From Bilabrum cf. latius (taxonomy: Eukaryota > Bigyra: Bicosoecida > Bigyra > Bicosoecida), in NCBI GenBank assembly GCA_965178125.1, contig OZ237744.1:868001-932000 (forward strand): a stretch of 64,000 bases of DNA, given 5' to 3'. Below the pieces are notes generated by a model, which searched no databases, was not told where the DNA came from, and saw nothing but the letters and a program-made list of their open reading frames with translations. Numbering within the stretch: the first letter of the stretch is position 1; every line of letters starts with the position of its first letter. Below are positions 62,644 through 64,000 of the stretch, one piece after another. The position numbers were made by a program, and so were the translations under genes.

Positions 62644-63278
62644 GCTAGGGATCTGCTCAACACCGTATTAATAGATCAATCAATCAGTACGGATCACTTT
62701 AAGTGGGAAAAGACAGGAGCAAGGGGCGGCACCGGCCAGGTTGCCCAGCACCGATGGGGTCCGGCTGCGACGGCGGCACGCAGAAAGGCAGCATGGTGAA
62801 GGGCCAGAGTAACATTAAAACAAATATTTATTATTTGCATGGGATCAACATTCACAAAACGTCCCAACCAACCCTAAGCCAGAGAAATACCGAACTGCTC
62901 ACAGAAGCGAACACACAGCAAGCGGTGAGTAGTCAGGGGGTGGAGAGCGAGTATCCGATCCGCAACCAGATCAACTAAACCGCGAAATCCTGTAAAGGGT
63001 GCACGGTCGTTTCACTAGGCTGGGAAAGGAATGGCAGGGGTATTTCTTGTCAGATTCTGATTATTACATAGTTGCGTGCATTTATCCCATCGCAATCGAA
63101 CCTGAACCGGAGGCTTGTAGCGCCACAAGATTTGAGTCAAGCTTTCCGAGCTACAGAAATTTCCATTTGTATTCATCGAGTCGTCTTAAAACTTGAGGAT
63201 GGATGGGTTCCTCGGGAAAGCCGCGGAGATGATGGAGGCAGCGTGAGCTGGCTACTTGTTGTGTCACCCCTGTCAACC
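62644..63278. other. Divergent intergenic region (CDK / epsin)
   Basis: 635 bp, AT-richer in the middle (around 62820-62840). No gene or RNA recognised. It presumably holds both promoters and 5' UTRs. Confidence 0.4.
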
Positions 63279-64000
63279 ATGGCGACAAGTGGAACGCTCA
63301 ACGCGTTGCCCATCGCCATATTCGTGTCTGAACGCATAACTGGCTCCTGTTGGTATTCCGTGGTACCGTACGAGTCTCACTGGCTTCGATCGCTCCATCG
63401 CAGTAAGAACGCCTTGCAAAACAAGACCGAGACTGAGATCAAGCTAGACAAAGCTCTTAGCAAGGAAAAGTAGGGCAGTGATACTAAGGAGCTTCTCTAG
63501 ATTGCCAGGCTGACACATGACTACGCTGAGCGCAGCGTGATCTTGAACAGCGTCTGGGAGGCAATGAACCATGCTGGCAAGAACTGGCTCCAAATTTTCA
63601 AGGCCCTGAACCTTTTGGAGTTTCTGATCAAGAACGGGGCCGAGAGGGTTATCGATTAGGCGCGCGAGCGAATGTTTCGAATCCGCACCCTTCAGGATTT
63701 CGCGCACAGCGAGGACGGCATCGACAAGGGCGCAGGCAGTGAGTGTATCTGCTTGAGGGGATAGCAAAGATGCGTGCAGCTCCCATATACTGCATCATAG
63801 ACTCTTTCCGCTCTGCCTTTCCGCCCCAATTTTCTCTGCTACTCGCAGTTCGGAAGAAGGCCCGGGAGCTGGTTGAGCTGCTGCAGGACACCAAGAAGAT
63901 CCGCGAGGAGCGCGAAAAGGCCCGAAAGCTGATGCAGCGAATTCTCGGGGGATCGGTAGGGTCTGGTCACGGTAAGTTCCTCTGAAGAAATGCGATACCT
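63279..64000 (+). CDS. Epsin / ENTH-domain protein (3' end beyond the right edge)
   Basis: Exons 63279-63325, 63404-63738 and 63849-63971; introns 63326-63403 (78 nt, weak donor GTCTGA) and 63739-63848 (110 nt, donor GTGAGT, acceptor CTACTCGCAG). The ATG sits in ACCATGG. The ENTH domain is clear: VKNALQNKTETEIKLDKALS, LARLTHDYAERS-type helix, NHAGKNWLQIFKALNLLEFL, IKNGAERVID-X-ARERM, RIRTLQDF and IRKKARELVELL. Epsins bind phosphoinositides and clathrin adaptors during vesicle budding. Three TAGs are in frame (about 63472, 63498 and 63657-63659). Intron 2 is supported because it joins DKGAG to IRKKARELV as in epsins. A perfect donor GTAAGT at 63972 suggests a further intron; reading through would instead end at TGA after GKFL. 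Confidence 0.85.

Overview
This window looks like nuclear DNA of a compact, GC-rich, flagellated or ciliated microbial eukaryote. The evidence is spliceosomal introns (mostly 78-94 nt, GTGAG-type donors), a BBSome subunit, a FAM184-type coiled-coil protein, a kinesin-14, an epsin, an ATG2-like lipid-transfer protein, a TAF13-like TFIID subunit and an RNase H2 subunit. I cannot name the species.

The dominating observation is the genetic code. Nearly every gene is cut into pieces by in-frame TAG if the standard code is used. If TAG is read as a sense codon, the pieces join into long uninterrupted frames (up to 14.9 kb) that start at ATG and end only at TAA or TGA. By my hand count there are roughly 160 in-frame TAG codons, and none of the fifteen gene ends inside the window uses TAG. 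The contexts (exposed coiled-coil positions, and polar positions in epsin, COMMD and ATG2 alignments recalled from memory) favour glutamine. That corresponds to the TAG=Gln-only code of NCBI table 15. All CDS coordinates below use TAG=Gln, TAA/TGA=stop.

Layout: 1-1984 (-) unknown sequon-rich protein running off the left edge; 2971-4098 (-) secreted aldose 1-epimerase-like; 4207-4517 (+) BBS18/BBIP1-like; 4559-7306 (-) acidic protein of unknown function; 7461-8861 (-) RNase H2 subunit B; 8956-11286 (-) leucine-rich/ankyrin protein; 11704-15342 (+) FAM184-like; 15469-22053 (-) 2194-aa IQ-motif protein; 22279-24949 (-) kinesin-14; 24975-31604 (+) ATG2-like, its ATG only 25 bp from the kinesin ATG; 31735-32512 (-) COMMD10-like; 32639-35409 (-) TMEM62-like phosphoesterase; 35590-50538 (-) a 4982-aa protein with an N-terminal cyclophilin-like domain followed by about a dozen ~1-kb in-frame tandem repeats; 50729-51577 (-) TAF13-like; 51741-59663 (-) a 2640-aa protein with a ~1060-aa Lys/Pro repeat and a C-terminal coiled coil; 60037-62643 (-) a transcription-type CDK; 63279 to the right edge (+) an epsin/ENTH protein.

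Genes are packed tightly: convergent gaps are 41-130 bp and several divergent gaps are 25-108 bp. There is no operon logic. The genes cover cilium and trafficking (BBS18, FAM184-like, kinesin-14, epsin, COMMD), autophagy (ATG2), transcription (TAF13, CDK) and genome maintenance (RNASEH2B). I saw no rRNA, tRNA, transposon or CRISPR array.
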